Shown here in pieces: positions 1-11,829 of a DNA stretch of 64,000 nucleotides. The notes beneath the pieces were generated by a model. It did not search any database, had not been told where the DNA came from, and saw only the letters and a program-made list of their open reading frames with translations. Origin of the DNA: Rhodospirillaceae bacterium. Its GTDB lineage: Bacteria; Pseudomonadota; Alphaproteobacteria; Thalassobaculales; Thalassobaculaceae. The position numbers and the translations under genes are program-made. The DNA lies in assembly GCA_018401495.1 (NCBI GenBank), contig JAGYJX010000019.1, positions 124,001 through 188,000 on the forward strand, written 5' to 3'. How positions within the stretch are numbered: the first letter of the stretch is position 1; every line of letters starts with the position of its first letter.

Positions 1-602
1 CGACCACCCAGTAGTCGAGGTCGCCGGCTGTCCCTGGCGGACCGGCTGATGTCGAGCAGTGAGGCCAGTGGCAATTCCGCGATCACGACGCCGCCGTCGC
101 CGACCGGCGCGGCGAGACCAAGGGTGACGATGCCGGTGACCGCCGAGAGGTGCTGGTCGCTCCAGATCGCTTGGCCGCGTTCCAGGGTAGCGCGAAAGAA
201 CGGGTAGTCGGCGAGGTCGATGCCGGCGAGCTCACGGGTGCGCTGGTCGCTGGCTTCGGCGATGCTGGCGGCGACCAGCCTGCCGTCGGGGCCGATGATG
301 TAGATCGCGGTCAGCGGCGGTTGGCGGGCGCTGTCCAGGATGGCGCGGAGGGTCTGGTCGGAGCCCAGGCGGTAGGCGGTCGCCGCCAGTTCGACGCGCG
401 CCTGGATGTTTGCCAGGAAGAACTCGACGCGGGAGGCGATGTCCGCGGCGCCGGCGGTGACCCGCACCCGGCTTTCCGCGTCGATGCGTCCGATCATCAC
501 CGTCACGATGCCCGTGCCGACGATCGCCAGCGTGACCAGGATCGTGCTGACCAGCAGCAGGATCACCGAGGTCCTGAGCTTGAGGCTCGACAACCGCCTC
601 AT
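1..602 (-). CDS. Membrane sensor protein, periplasmic CACHE-like domain (partial, runs off left edge)
   Basis: This minus-strand gene starts with ATG at 602 and continues past the window edge, so only about 200 N-terminal residues are visible. Residues 10-35 form a membrane segment. A periplasmic domain of the CACHE type follows, with the pieces YIIGPDGRLVAASIAE, DYPFFRATLERG and VTLGLAAPVGDGG typical of that fold. The ATG overlaps the stop of the binding-protein gene by four bases (ATGA), so the two are probably translationally coupled. A frame change near base 30 is likely, because the adjacent frame reads GDLDYWVV, a normal continuation for such sensors. The missing C-terminus probably carries a kinase or cyclic-di-GMP output; that is inference from the family and the neighbouring receiver-kinase. 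Confidence 0.7.
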   Translation of the reverse strand, partial: MRRLSSLKLRTSVILLLVSTILVTLAIVGTGIVTVMIGRIDAESRVRVTAGAADIASRVEFFLANIQARVELAATAYRLGSDQTLRAILDSARQPPLTAIYIIGPDGRLVAASIAEASDQRTRELAGIDLADYPFFRATLERGQAIWSDQHLSAVTGIVTLGLAAPVGDGGVVIAELPLASLLDISRSARDSRRPRLLGG

Positions 603-1742
603 AAACCTTCGAACCGGCCCGACCGGACCACCACGAAGAAGGCCTGGCGCTGCGCGTCGCCGTAGCGGTTGAAGCGCACCGGCTGCTGCAGGCCCGCGGT
701 GGTGTCCAGCCCGAGCAGCGCATCCTTCAGGGAGCCGCCATCCGAACCGAGAGCCAGCGCCCGGAACAGCACCGTGGCGGCGTCGTGGGCGGCGACGCTC
801 GAGAAGCCCGGCTCGTGGCGGAACCCGGCGGTGTAGGCCTCGCGGAAGCGCTGGTAAGCCGGCGACGTGTCATGCCGGTCGTAGGACTGCACCAGTTCCA
901 GCCCCTCGATGGCACGACCGCCCAGGATCAGCAGGCGCTCCGAAGCCGCCCACTCGGCGGCGATCAGCAGGATGTCACGGTCGAGCTTCCGCACCTGATG
1001 GGCAAACTGGGCGGCGTCGACGCTGTTGGCGACCAGCAGGATGGCGTCGGCGCGGCTGTCGAGAAGCGTCTGCACGGTCTGCGAGTACCCACGCGGTCCG
1101 TTGGCGTCGAACCGCTCGTGGGCGACCACCTCGCCGCCGACCGGCTCGTAGGCGGCCCGGAACTCGCGCAGCCAGCTCTCCGAGAACACCGCGTTGTTCG
1201 CGTCGGTGGTGGCGGCGATGCGCCGAATTCCCCGGCCGATGTAGTGCTGGGCGTAAAGCCGCGCGTTATCCCGGGTGGTCCAGTTGATCCGGAAGAAATG
1301 ATCGTCGAGGTCGGCGAACGCCAGCGACGAAACCGTCGGCGAGATGGTCACCAGCTTGAGCTGGTTCAGCACCGGCAGCATGCCCTCGGCGATCGAACTG
1401 TTGTTCGGGCCGATGATCGCCACCACACCCTCGGCGTGCAGGTCGCGGACGGCCTGGGCCGCCACCGCCGGATCGTCGGTGTCGTCGCGCACCAGCAGTT
1501 CGAGGCGGCGCCCGCCGATGCCGCCCGACCGGTTCGCCTCGTCGACGGCCAGCTGGACCGCGTTGCGCGACGCCTCGCCGGTGTCCGCGGAGCGCCCGCT
1601 CAGCCCCCCGATGAAGCCCACGCGGATCGGCGCCGGGTCGCCGCACGCGGCGAGCCCCGCCGCCATAACGACGGCAAGACAAAGCGAGGCGGCAACGTCC
1701 CACCGCCGGATGTCCTCGGTCGCCTCGGGTGTGGTTCGGCAT
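599..1742 (-). CDS. ABC-type periplasmic binding lipoprotein (branched-chain amino acid binding family)
   Basis: About 355 mature residues form a two-lobed periplasmic binding protein of the Peripla_BP_6/LivJ type. Visible family pieces are VGFIGGLSGRSADTGEASR near the N-terminus, AIIGPNNSSIAEGMLPV and the C-terminal lobe ending in RYGDAQRQAFFVVV. A lipobox (LAACG) sits at the start, so the protein is probably an outer- or inner-membrane-anchored lipoprotein. The in-frame methionine at 1666 lies inside the signal peptide. A better start is ATG 1742 (MPNHTRG...), joined through one frame break between about 1690 and 1735. No permease or ATPase gene is adjacent. The gene instead sits between a receiver-kinase and a membrane sensor and is coupled to the sensor by ATGA, which suggests ligand sensing rather than uptake. 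Confidence 0.8.
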
Positions 1743-1760
1743 CTTGGGCCTCGCGGTCGG

Positions 1761-3034
1761 TCAGGTCAGCAGGCGGTCGGCGGGCGGCTGCGCGCAGTGC
1801 AGCCCGCCGTTGGGGAAGGTCAACCTCACCGTGGTGCCGCGCCCGAGCGCGCTTTCCACCTCCAGGCTGCCGCCGTGGCGCTCGATCAGCTTCTTGGTGG
1901 CGACCAGCCCGAGGCCGAGCCCGCCACGGCCGGACACGTAGGGGTTGCCGTCGAGGTTGAAGGGGTCGCCGAGCCGACCGAGAACCTCGGGGTCGATGCC
2001 GATGCCGTCGTCGATGACCGACACCGTGAACCGGCCGTCCCGGAACTGCCGGGCGGTGATTCGAACCCGGCAGTTGGGCGGGTTGTGGGTCAGGGCGTTG
2101 GACACCAGGTTGCTCAGCATGGTGCGCACCGCGCGCCGGTCGGCGTGCAGGCTCCATTCGCTGCGGCGCGCTGACGCTCACGCCGGAGCAGGGTCGTCTC
2201 CAGCATCACGCCCTTGTCGCGGCTCTTGCTGGCCAGGAATTCACCGATGAGCGTGCGCAGGTCGAAGGTGGTGAAGTCGAGCGGCGTGTCGTCGCCGCTT
2301 TCGGTCAACTCGAGGACGCCTTCCAGCAGCACCTGAAGTCGCTTGCCGGAGGAGACGATGTCCCAGGCGTACTCCTTGTATTTCGGGTTGCCGACGGGAC
2401 CGAGGACTTCCGAGGCGATCATCTCGGAGAGACCGAGTATGCCGTTGAGCGGGGTCCTGAACTCATGGCTCATGTGGGTGATGAAGTCGGTCTTGGCGCG
2501 GTTCGCCGCCTCGGCGGCCGCGAGCGCGTGGTGCAGTCTCTCCGCCTGGACCTCGAGCCTGACGATGTCGCGGAACGACCGGAGCGCGGCGTAGACGCAG
2601 GTTGCCAGCTTGGCAGCCGTCATCTCGCCCTTTTCCTTGTAGTCGTTGATGTCGTAGTCGCGGACAACCTGCATCTCGGGGGCGAAGCCGGGTTGCCCGG
2701 TGCGCAGCACGATACGCAGGTGGTTGTTCGACAACTCGTCCCGGATCCACCGCACAAGGTCGAGTCCGCCGTGAACGCTTTCCATGACGACGTCGAGCAG
2801 CACCACCGCGATGTCGTCCTCGCTGGCGATCACCTGGCGCGCCTGGCCGGCCGAGTAGGCGCTGAGGATCCGCAGTTCCCGCCCCTCGAACGTGAAACCC
2901 TGAAGCGCGAAGCGTGTCGCCTGGTGCACCGACTCGTCGTCGTCGACGATCAGCAGCAGCCATGGTGAACTCATCAGGGCGGTCACGGCTCGGCCGGCGT
3001 CCTCGACGATCTGAACTCGATCCTGACTCATCAT
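1761..3034 (-). CDS. Response-regulator receiver/histidine kinase, one frame break
   Basis: The first part (to about 2170) holds a receiver domain: LLLIVDDDESVHQ supplies the acidic pocket and VVLLDVVMES the phospho-acceptor Asp. The receiver resembles those that precede DUF3369 domains (LRTGQPGFAPE, YDINDYKEK). A HisKA domain follows directly, with the H-box MSHEFRTPLNGI. The ATPase domain lies in the next frame (1761-2129), with LSNLVSNALTHNP (N box), DDGIGIDPE and GRGGLGLGLVATKKL. A single frame break near 2150 separates them; the joined protein has about 424 residues and lacks nothing essential. It is a soluble receiver-kinase and lies upstream of the binding lipoprotein and CACHE sensor on the same strand, so the three probably form one signalling unit. 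Met 20 (2977) is an alternative start. Confidence 0.8.
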
Positions 3035-3108
3035 CGCCTGGACCCGCAGAAGTTGCAGGGTGCAGGTAACCGAACCGCGGCTACCGGTAGCTGTCGATTA
3101 TGCGGACG

Positions 3109-3975
3109 CTAGGTCGGTACGCCGCGAGGGCGCCCCGGTCCCGGACCGGCCGGGATGCGCCGGGGCGCCGACGATCGGGCTACCGCAGGCGCCGCGTCGA
3201 ACACCCGTTCGGCGGTAGCGGTATCGAGCAGGGTGCCGAACATCAGCAGCCGGCGCCGGCCGTCGCCGAGGTCGTGGCGCGGGACGCCGTGGAACGACCA
3301 GGGTCCGTTGACGTAGGCCAGCAGGCGGTTGTCGCGCCACTCGACGTCCTTCGCCTCGCGCAGGAAGCGATCGCGGACGGCTGGCGGGATCGGGTGGTTC
3401 GAGGGCCAGGCGAAGCCCAGCGAGCGGTACAGCATGGTGCCGCGGAGCGGCTCCGGCGTCCGCTGGTCGGGATCGTCCAGGTACAGGAAGCCGTTGATCA
3501 CCACCCGGGCGTGATCGACATGCGGCGCCAGGTCCACCACCCCGTTGTACTGGGCGAGCATGGAGTCGAAATCGAGATAGTCGGGCTCGCCGAGTCGACG
3601 GCGCCAGTCGACCCCCAGCAACGGGCGGTACTTGTCGGAAAGGTGGCGCCGCAGCCGTTCGCGGGCGGCCCGCGCGGCCCGCATCGACAGATGCTGGAGG
3701 GCGATCCAGAACGCCCGGTCGGCGCCGCTCGAGGTGCGCCCGATGGCCGATACCTTGACTTCGGCGCGCTGGCTGTAGTTGGTCGGCCGCAGCCGCGCGG
3801 GATCCGGCCAACGGGCGTCCAGCGCCCGGCGGATCATCGGGTGCAGCACGTCGTCGATGACGATGTGCGGAAACGGGCTGGTCTGGACCCGTGTCCGGGC
3901 GATGCGCGCCTCGAGGTCGGCGGCCAGCTCCTTGATGTCGAGCGGCACGGTCGTCGGCATGGTGCTGTCGGGCAT
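3109..3975 (-). CDS. 2-oxoglutarate/Fe(II)-dependent oxygenase-like protein
   Basis: This intact gene of 288 residues has the pattern of a 2OG-Fe(II) oxygenase of the prolyl-hydroxylase-like group. It shows the N-terminal PFPHIVIDDVLHP segment, an HxD iron site (HVD at residues 152-154), the strand NGFLYLDDPD, and a distal His in the piece WSFHGVPRHD (about residue 229) followed by basic residues that could hold 2-oxoglutarate. Such proteins in bacteria hydroxylate amino acids, peptides or sugar-linked products. The substrate here cannot be told. Met 6 (3960) is an alternative start. The C-terminal 25 residues are Pro/Arg-rich and may be poorly conserved. It lies downstream of the FAD-linked oxidase gene with a 76-base gap. 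Confidence 0.7.
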   Translation of the reverse strand: MPDSTMPTTVPLDIKELAADLEARIARTRVQTSPFPHIVIDDVLHPMIRRALDARWPDPARLRPTNYSQRAEVKVSAIGRTSSGADRAFWIALQHLSMRAARAARERLRRHLSDKYRPLLGVDWRRRLGEPDYLDFDSMLAQYNGVVDLAPHVDHARVVINGFLYLDDPDQRTPEPLRGTMLYRSLGFAWPSNHPIPPAVRDRFLREAKDVEWRDNRLLAYVNGPWSFHGVPRHDLGDGRRRLLMFGTLLDTATAERVFDAAPAVARSSAPRRIPAGPGPGRPRGVPT

Positions 3976-4051
3976 GGGATTCCGCGGTCCGGGATGATCT
4001 CCCGTGTACGCGCGGAGCCGGCGATCCTATCCCGGCACTGCCAACGCCGGG

Positions 4052-5496
<1,445 letters not shown>

Positions 5497-5621
5497 CGGG
5501 GTCTCCTGATCATTCGAACTCGGCGGCGATATTAGGCCGCGCGCGGCGGCGCACAACCCACCCCGCCGGATGCGCGATGCGGGGCGCGTCGGTTGGCCTT
5601 ATCGGGGACAGGCCGCGTGCA

Positions 5622-6591
5622 TCATTGGCGTGGTGCCGCGGCCCGGCGCAGCCGGTCGTTGATGGCGGCGCCCAGGCCGTCGGTCGGCACCGGCGCCACC
5701 GCGATCGCCGCCACGTCGGCGCCGTCCAGCGCGCGCAGCGCGGCGAACAGCCGGGCGGCCGCCTGCTGCAGGTCGCCGGACGGGCTGAGGTCGAGGTCGG
5801 CGGCCGGAAACGTCGCCCCGAAGTCGAGGAAGACCTCGCCCGGGCGCCGGTCGGTCGCGTCCAGGCGAACCGGGGCCAGCGGGGCGTAGTGGCTGGCCAG
5901 CATGCCCGGCGCGACGACGGCGTCGCCGTCGCCGGCGATCTCGACCGTGCCGAGCAGCGCCTCGATCTGCTCGCGGGTGACCGCCCCCGGGCGCAGCAGT
6001 CGGGGACGCGCCCCCGACAGGTCGACCACCGTGCTCTCCAGGCCGACCGGGCAGGGGCCGCCGTCGAGGATCAGCGAGACCCGGTCCCCCAGTTCCTCGG
6101 CGACGTGGGCGGCGGTGGTCGGACTGACCCGGCCGGAGCGGTTGGCGCTCGGGGCCGCGACCGGAATCCCGGCCTCGGCCAGGAGGGCGCGTGCCGCGGC
6201 GCTGCCGGGCACCCTGAGCGCCACGGTGTCGAGGCCGGCGCTGGTCAGCCAGGCGACCCGGCAGTCCGGCCGGCGGCGCAGCACGATGGTCAGCGGTCCC
6301 GGCCAGTACGCGGCGGCCAGCCGCTCGGCCTCCGGCGTCGCCACGCCGAGCTCGAACGCCGCCGCCGCGCTGGCGACGTGGCTGATCAGCGGGTTGAAAC
6401 GCGGGCGCGTCCTTGGCGGCGTAGATCCGGGCGACCGCCGCCTCGTCGGTGGCGTCGGCGCCGAGCCCGTAGACCGTCTCGGTCGGGAACGCTACCAGCG
6501 CCCCGTGGTTGAGCAGACGCGCGCCCTCGGCACGGGCCTCGGGATCGTCGATCGGGCGGATCGGGGCATCGGCACTGGGCGAAGCGGTCAT
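5622..6591 (-). CDS. tsaC: L-threonylcarbamoyladenylate synthase (Sua5-type), one frame break
   Basis: The enzyme makes threonylcarbamoyl-AMP from threonine, bicarbonate and ATP, the first step of t6A modification at position 37 of ANN-decoding tRNAs. The YrdC domain is clear: GALVAFPTETVYGLGADATD near the N-terminus, then YWPGPLTIVLRRR, VAAPSANRSGRVSPTTA and LESTVVDLSG. A C-terminal Sua5 domain (PGMLASHYAPLAPV onward) makes it the long two-domain form. A frame break near 6400, where the first frame runs out after AAKDAPAF and the second resumes with the expected NPLISHVAS, separates the first 55 residues from the rest. The start at 6591 has no strong ribosome site, but the conserved N-terminus begins shortly after it. 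Confidence 0.9.
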
Positions 6592-6721
6592 CGACCGGTT
6601 GCGTCGCGCAACGGCGGGCCGGCGTCAAGCCCGACGATCCCCAAGGGGTCGTGTTCGCGAGTGCAGCAATCGTCCCGACCCGGTACAGTATCGGATCGTC
6701 CGTCGACCGGAGGAGACACCC

Positions 6722-7379
6722 ATGACCGCCCGCATCGTCACCGTCGCCCAGCAGAAGGGCGGGGCCGGAAAGACCACGATGGTCGCGCACCTCGCCATCG
6801 CCTGGGCGCAGGCCGGTCACTCCGTCGCGGTGGTCGACATCGATCCCCAGGCCTCGCTCAGCGCCTGGTGGGCGATGCGCGGGGAGATGGGCGTGCCGGC
6901 GCCGGTCGGCGCGCGCGGCAAGGGCGGGGTGTCGGTCCACCGCATCACCGGCTGGCGGACCGCCAACGAGGTCGAGAAGCTGGCCCGCGACGAACGACGT
7001 GGTGATCATCGATTCGCCGCCGCACGCCGAGACCGAGGCGAAGATCGCGGTGCGCTCGGCCGATCTGGTGGTGGTGCCGCTGCAGCCGAGCCCGATGGAT
7101 CTCTGGGCGACCAAGGCGACGCTCGATCTCGCCGCCGGCGAGAAGACCGCCGCGCTGCTGGTGCTCAACCGGGTGCCGCAGCGCGCCAACCTGACCGAGG
7201 CGATGATCGCCAAGCTCGGCGACCTCGACGCCAAGGTGGCGAAGTCCCGCCTCGGAAACCGGGTGGCGCTCGCCGCCGCGCTGGTCGAGGGCCTGGGCGT
7301 CACCGAGTACCAGCCGGGCGGCTCGGCCGCCACGGAGATCAAGGCGCTCGCCGCCGAGGTCCTGAAGGCCGCCGGATAG
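6722..7379 (+). CDS. ParA/MinD-family ATPase, orphan, one frame break
   Basis: The protein is a deviant-Walker P-loop ATPase of the ParA family. The N-terminus reads IVTVAQQKGGAGKTTM, with the KGGxGKT signature, then VVDIDPQASLSAWW (Walker A'), and after the break VIIDSPPHAETEAK (Walker B-like). The frame break lies near 6990, where one extra base in a GACGAACGAC stretch explains the change. The joined length is about 218 residues, typical of small chromosomal ParA homologues. The start at 6722 follows GGAGGAGACACCC, a strong ribosome site. There is no parB or parS-like array nearby, so plasmid or chromosome partition is not supported. Positioning of a protein cargo such as a chemoreceptor cluster is possible but not shown. 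Confidence 0.82.
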
Positions 7380-7494
7380 CGGGCCGCCTTCACACGATCG
7401 TCACGCGACGCTGATATGCGGAGCCCATAGCGGGTCGGCCCCGTCTCGGACCAGATCATCGGTCCGGGCGGGACGACGCAGCAGGGGCAGGCGC

Positions 7495-8587
7495 GTGCAG
7501 GCGATTTCTCTCGATCGGGTCAGCAAGCATTGGGGTGCCGCGCGCGCGGTCGACGACGTCAGCTTCGAGGTCGAGGCCGGTTCGCTCGTGGTGCTGCTCG
7601 GTCCGTCCGGCTGCGGCAAGTCGACCACTCTGCGGCTGATCGCGGGGCTTGAGCGGGTCGACAGCGGCCGGGTTTCGATCGGCGGCAGCGACGTGACCGC
7701 GGCACCGCCGTCCAAGCGGCGGATCGCCATGGTGTTCCAGTCCTACGCCCTGTTCCCGCATCTCACCGTCGCCGAGAACATCCAGTTCGGCCTGGCGGTG
7801 CGCCGGGTCGCGAAGGCCGAGCAGGCCGAGCGGCTGGCACGGGTCGCCGGGCTGCTCGGGCTGTCGGCGCTGCTGCACCGCAAGCCGAGCCAGCTGTCCG
7901 GCGGCCAGCAGCAGCGCGTGGCGCTCGGCCGGGCCATCATCGCCGAGCAGCCGGTCTGCCTGATGGACGAGCCGCTCTCAAACCTCGACGCGCAGCTGCG
8001 CCAGGAGATGCGCAACGAGATCCGCGCGCTCCAGCAGTCGCTCGGCATGACCATGGTCTACGTGACCCACGATCAGGCCGAGGCCATGAGCATGGCGGAC
8101 CGGGTGATCCTGATGCGCGAGGGCCGGATCGAGCAGGACGCCACGCCGTCGGACCTCTACGAGCGGCCGGCCACCCTGTTCGCCGCCCGCTTCATCGGCA
8201 CGCCGCCCATGAACATCCTGCCGCTGGCCGACGGACCCGGCGGCGCCGTGGTCGCCGGCAGCGCCGGACCGGCGCTGTTCGGCGGCGGCGGCGCCGGTTG
8301 GCGCTCGGCCTGCGCCCCGGAGGCGATCGTCCTGGACGAGATCCGGCGGCCTGCCGGCGCGGGTGGTCGGGATCGAGTACCTGGGCGCCGATTCCATCGT
8401 GAGCTGCGGGGTCGGCGACGCCGTGGTGGCCGTGCGGGTGCCGGGCCGGTCGTGGCGCCGCCCCGGCGACGCGGTTCGGCTGCGCTGGGAGCCGGCGGCC
8501 GAACACCTGTTCGACGCGACCACCGGCCGGCGGATCGAGCAGACCGAACCGGCCGGTCTCGGCGCGGTGAACCGAACCCTCGCGTGA
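7495..8587 (+). CDS. ABC transporter ATP-binding subunit, UgpC/MalK type, one frame break
   Basis: This cytoplasmic ATPase powers the sugar or glycerol-phosphate type importer encoded downstream. It has Walker A GPSGCGKSTT, Q-loop VFQSYALFP, signature LSGGQQQRVALGRA, Walker B VCLMDEPLSNLDA and the H-loop YVTHDQAEAMSMAD. A C-terminal TOBE-like regulatory region (CAPEAIVLDEI, then GIEYLGADSIVSCGVG) is typical of the MalK/UgpC group. The frame breaks near 8350, where one extra G in a CCGCGG-like site explains it. Translation probably starts at GTG 7495. It opens a four-gene operon: ATPase, binding protein, two permeases. The exact substrate cannot be assigned from the ATPase. Confidence 0.88.
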
Positions 8588-8623
8588 GGCGGGGACGGAG
8601 ATGACCAAACGAAGGAGAGCGGT

Positions 8624-9918
8624 GTGAGCGAGCGTTCGAGGAGACTTTTGGCGGCGGCCGCCATCGTCGGCGGCTGGCCCTGGGTATCGCCCCGGCCAAG
8701 GCCGAGACCACCCTGCAGTTCTACTTCCCGGTCGCGGTCGGCGGCCCGATCACCACGATCATCGACGGGATGGTCGCCGATTTCGGAAAGGACCATCCCG
8801 ACATCACGGTGAAGCCGATCTACGCCGGCTCCTACCAGGACACCATCACCAAGGTGCTGACCGCCATCAAGGGCGGCGACGCGCCCCAGCTCTCGGTCAT
8901 CCTGTCGACCGACATGTACACCCTGATCGACGAGGACGCCGTCGTCCCGTTCGAGTCGCTCGGCGACCTCCGAGGCGGACAAGAAGTGGCTGGCCGGCTT
9001 CTATCCGGCGTTCATGGAAAACAGCCAGACCGGCGGCAAGACCTGGGGCGTGCCCGTTCCAGCGCTCGACCGTCGTGATGTACTGGAACAAGGACGCCTT
9101 CAAGGAGGTCGGCCTCGACCCCGAGACCCCGCCGCAGACTTGGTCGGAGTTCGTCTCGTTCGGCGAGAAGCTGACCAAGCGCGACGCCGCCGGCAACACG
9201 ACGCGCTGGGGTGTGCAGATCCCGTCGTCGGGCTTCCCGTACTGGCTGTTCCAGGCGCTGACCACCCAGAACGACGTCCGGCTGATGAACGCCGCGGGCA
9301 CCGAGACCTACTTCGATGATCCCAGGGTCATCGAGGCGCTGCAGTACTGGGTCGACCTCAGCACCAAGTCGCAAGGTGCACGCGCCCGGCATCGTCGAGT
9401 GGGGCACCACGCCGAAGGACTTCTTCGAGGGCAAGACGGCGATCATGTGGACCACCACCGGCAACCTGACCAACGTGCGCAAGAACGCCCCGTTCCCGTT
9501 CGGCGTCGCCATGCTGCCGGAGAACAAGCGCCGCGGCACCCCGACCGGCGGCGGCAACTTCTACGTCTTCAAGAAGTCGACGCCTGAGCAGCAGGCCGCC
9601 TCGCTGACCTTCATCAAGTGGATGACCTCGCCGGAGCGCGCCGCCAAGTGGGGCATCGACACCGGCTACGTCGCGGTGTCGCCGGCCGCCTGGGAGACCC
9701 CGGCCATGAAGGCCTACGCGAAGGACTTCCCGCCGGCCGCCATCGCCCGCGACCAGCTGCAGTACGCCTGGGCCGAGTTGTCGACCCACGACAACCAGCG
9801 CGTCACCAAGGCGTTGAACGACGGTCTCCAGGCCGCCCTGACCGGCACCAAGACGCCGGCCGAGGCGATGAAGGCGGCGCAGGCCGAGGCCGACCGCATC
9901 CTGCGGTCCTATCGTTGA
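8624..9918 (+). CDS. ABC transporter extracellular solute-binding protein, UgpB type, four frame breaks
   Basis: This is the periplasmic binding protein of the operon. The start is GTG 8624 after AAGGAGAG. Joined frames give the signal peptide MSERSRRLLAAAAIVGG-LALGIAPAKA and the mature start ETTLQFYFPVAVGG. Conserved UgpB/SBP_bac_8 pieces are ADFGKDHPDITVKPIYAGSY, SVILSTDMYTLIDED, VMYWNKDAFKEVGLDP and TGGGNFYVFKKSTPE. Frame breaks near 8675, 8970, 9060 and 9375 cut the gene into five segments. Three of them look like one extra C and one like a missing C. The resemblance to glycerol-3-phosphate binding protein is general; phosphorylated glycerol compounds are the most likely ligand, but other sugars are possible. 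The stop overlaps the permease start (TGATG). Confidence 0.85.
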
Positions 9919-10854
9919 TGCCGGGCGGCGTCGCCCCGACGCTCGCCCACGGTCCCGCCCAGCCATTGGCTGGGCGGGCGCCGGACCTTCGCGTCCACAT
10001 CTACGGCTGGCTGATGGTGCTGCCGGCCACCGTGCTGCTGGTCGGGTTCACCCACTACCCGGCGGTCGCCACCTTCATCCAGAGCCTGTACTCGACGGCC
10101 CGCGGCAACCGTCCGGCCCGGTTCGTGGGGCTCGATAACTACGAGGCGATGCTGCAGGACCCGGTGTTCTGGCAGAGCCTCGAGAACAACGCGATCTACG
10201 CGTTCGGCACCATCCCGGTATCGGTCGCCCTGGCGCTGCTGATGGCGCTCTGGGTCAACGGCACCGTTCGCGGCCGCGGGCTGCTGCGGATGGCGCTTCT
10301 TCACGCCGACCGTGCTGCCGATGATCGCGGTGGCGAACATCTGGCTGTTCTTCTACACGCCGGGCTACGGGCTGATCGACCAGATCCTGGGCCTGTTCGG
10401 CGCCGGCGCCCACAACTGGCTCGGCAGCCAGTCGACCGCGCTCGGCTGCCTGATGGTCGTGACGATCTGGAAGGAGGCCGGCTTCTTCATGATCTTCTAC
10501 CTGGCGGCGCTGCAGCAGATCCCGCCGGTGCTCGCCGAGGCGGCGGCCATCGAGGGTGCCGGGCGCTGGTATTTCTTCCGCCGGATCATCTTCCCGCTGC
10601 TGATGCCGACCACGCTGTTCGTGCTGGTCAACGCGGTGATCAACGCCTTCCGGCTGGTCGACCACGTCGTGGTGATGACCCGCGGCGGGCCGGACAACGC
10701 CACCGCCCTCCTGCTGTTCTACATCTACGAGATCGCGTTCCGGTTCTGGGACACCGCCTACGGCGCCACCCTGACGGTGGTGCTGCTGCTGATCCTGGCG
10801 GCGCTGGCGCTCGGCCAGTTCTTCTACTTCGACAAGCGGGTGCATTACCGATGA
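9918..10854 (+). CDS. ABC transporter permease, UgpA type, one frame break
   Basis: This inner-membrane permease belongs to the MalF/UgpA family. It has six predicted membrane segments, beginning with GWLMVLPATVLLVGF. The family loop EAAAIEGAGRWYFFRRIIFPLL is the EAA motif that contacts the ATPase. The frame breaks near 10293, just before FTPTVLPMIAVAN; a single extra G in the stretch ATGGCGCTTCTTC accounts for it. ATG 9918 overlaps the stop of the binding protein, so the start is well fixed. The stop at 10854 overlaps the start of the second permease (ATGA). It works as a heterodimer with the next gene product. Confidence 0.88.
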
Positions 10855-11701
10855 GCGCCGGCGGTGGTCGTCGGCTTCCCCTCGGCACGGCTCGGGGCCG
10901 GCGTGGCGGGCCTTCGAGACCGCGGCCGCCTGGCTGCTCGGGATCCTGTGGGTGCTGCCGCTGCTGTACGCGGTCTGGACGGCGTTCCACCCGGGGGAGT
11001 ACGCCGCCCGCTTCGACCTGCTGGCGCCGCTGACCCTGGACAACTTCGCCGAGGCCTGGATCGCCGCGCCGTTCGCGCGCTACTTCTTCAACAGCTTCGT
11101 GCTGGTGACCTCGATCCTGGCGGTCCAGCTGGTGCTGTCGACGCTGGCCGCCTTCGCCTTCGCGCGCTTCGAGTTCTGGGGACGCGACGTGCTGTTCGCC
11201 CTGGTGCTGGTGCAGCTCATGATCATGCCGGACGTGCTGATCGTGGAGAACTACCGCACCATGCGCGGGCTCGAACTGGTCGACAGCATCCTCGGCATCG
11301 GGCTGCCGTACATGGCCTCGGCGTTCGGGATCTTCCTGCTGCGGCAGACCTTCAAGACGGTCCCGCGCGAACTCGACGAGGCGGCCCGGGTCGAGGGCTG
11401 CAACATCCTGCAGGTGCTGTGGAAGGTCTACGTGCCGCTGGCGCGGCCGGTGTACATCGCCTTCGGCCTGGTGTCGGTCAGCCACCACTGGAACAACTTC
11501 CTGTGGCCGCTGATCATCACCAACTCGGTGACGACGCGGCCGGTGACGGTCGGTCTGTCGGTGTTCGCCTCGACCGACCAGGGCATCGACTGGTCGATCA
11601 TCACCGCCGCCACGCTGATGTCGTCGGGGCCGCTGCTGATCGCCTTCCTGCTGTTCCAGCGCCAGTTCGTGCAGAGCTTCATCCGCGCCGGGATTCGGTA
11701 G
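10851..11701 (+). CDS. ABC transporter permease, UgpE type, one frame break
   Basis: This second permease belongs to the MalG/UgpE family. Readable family pieces are LLGILWVLPLLYAVWTAFHP, the EAA loop ELDEAARVEGCNILQVLWKV and the C-terminus QRQFVQSFIRAGIR. The start ATG 10851 overlaps the first permease stop by four bases. A frame break near 10905 separates the short Arg/Gly-rich N-terminal tail from the first membrane segment; the joined text reads RAWRAFETAAAWLLG. It is the last gene of the operon. Nothing recognisable follows until the convergent epimerase gene at 11830. Confidence 0.88.
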
Positions 11702-11829
11702 ACCGTCCGATCCGGGATCGAGCCGGTGGAGGCGGCGAGGCGGCCGGCCTGTCGTCGACATCCTGGAGCGGCATGAACGCGATCACGAGATCAGCACAGG
11801 CGTCGTCGAGCGGCAGCGTGGGTGAAGCA

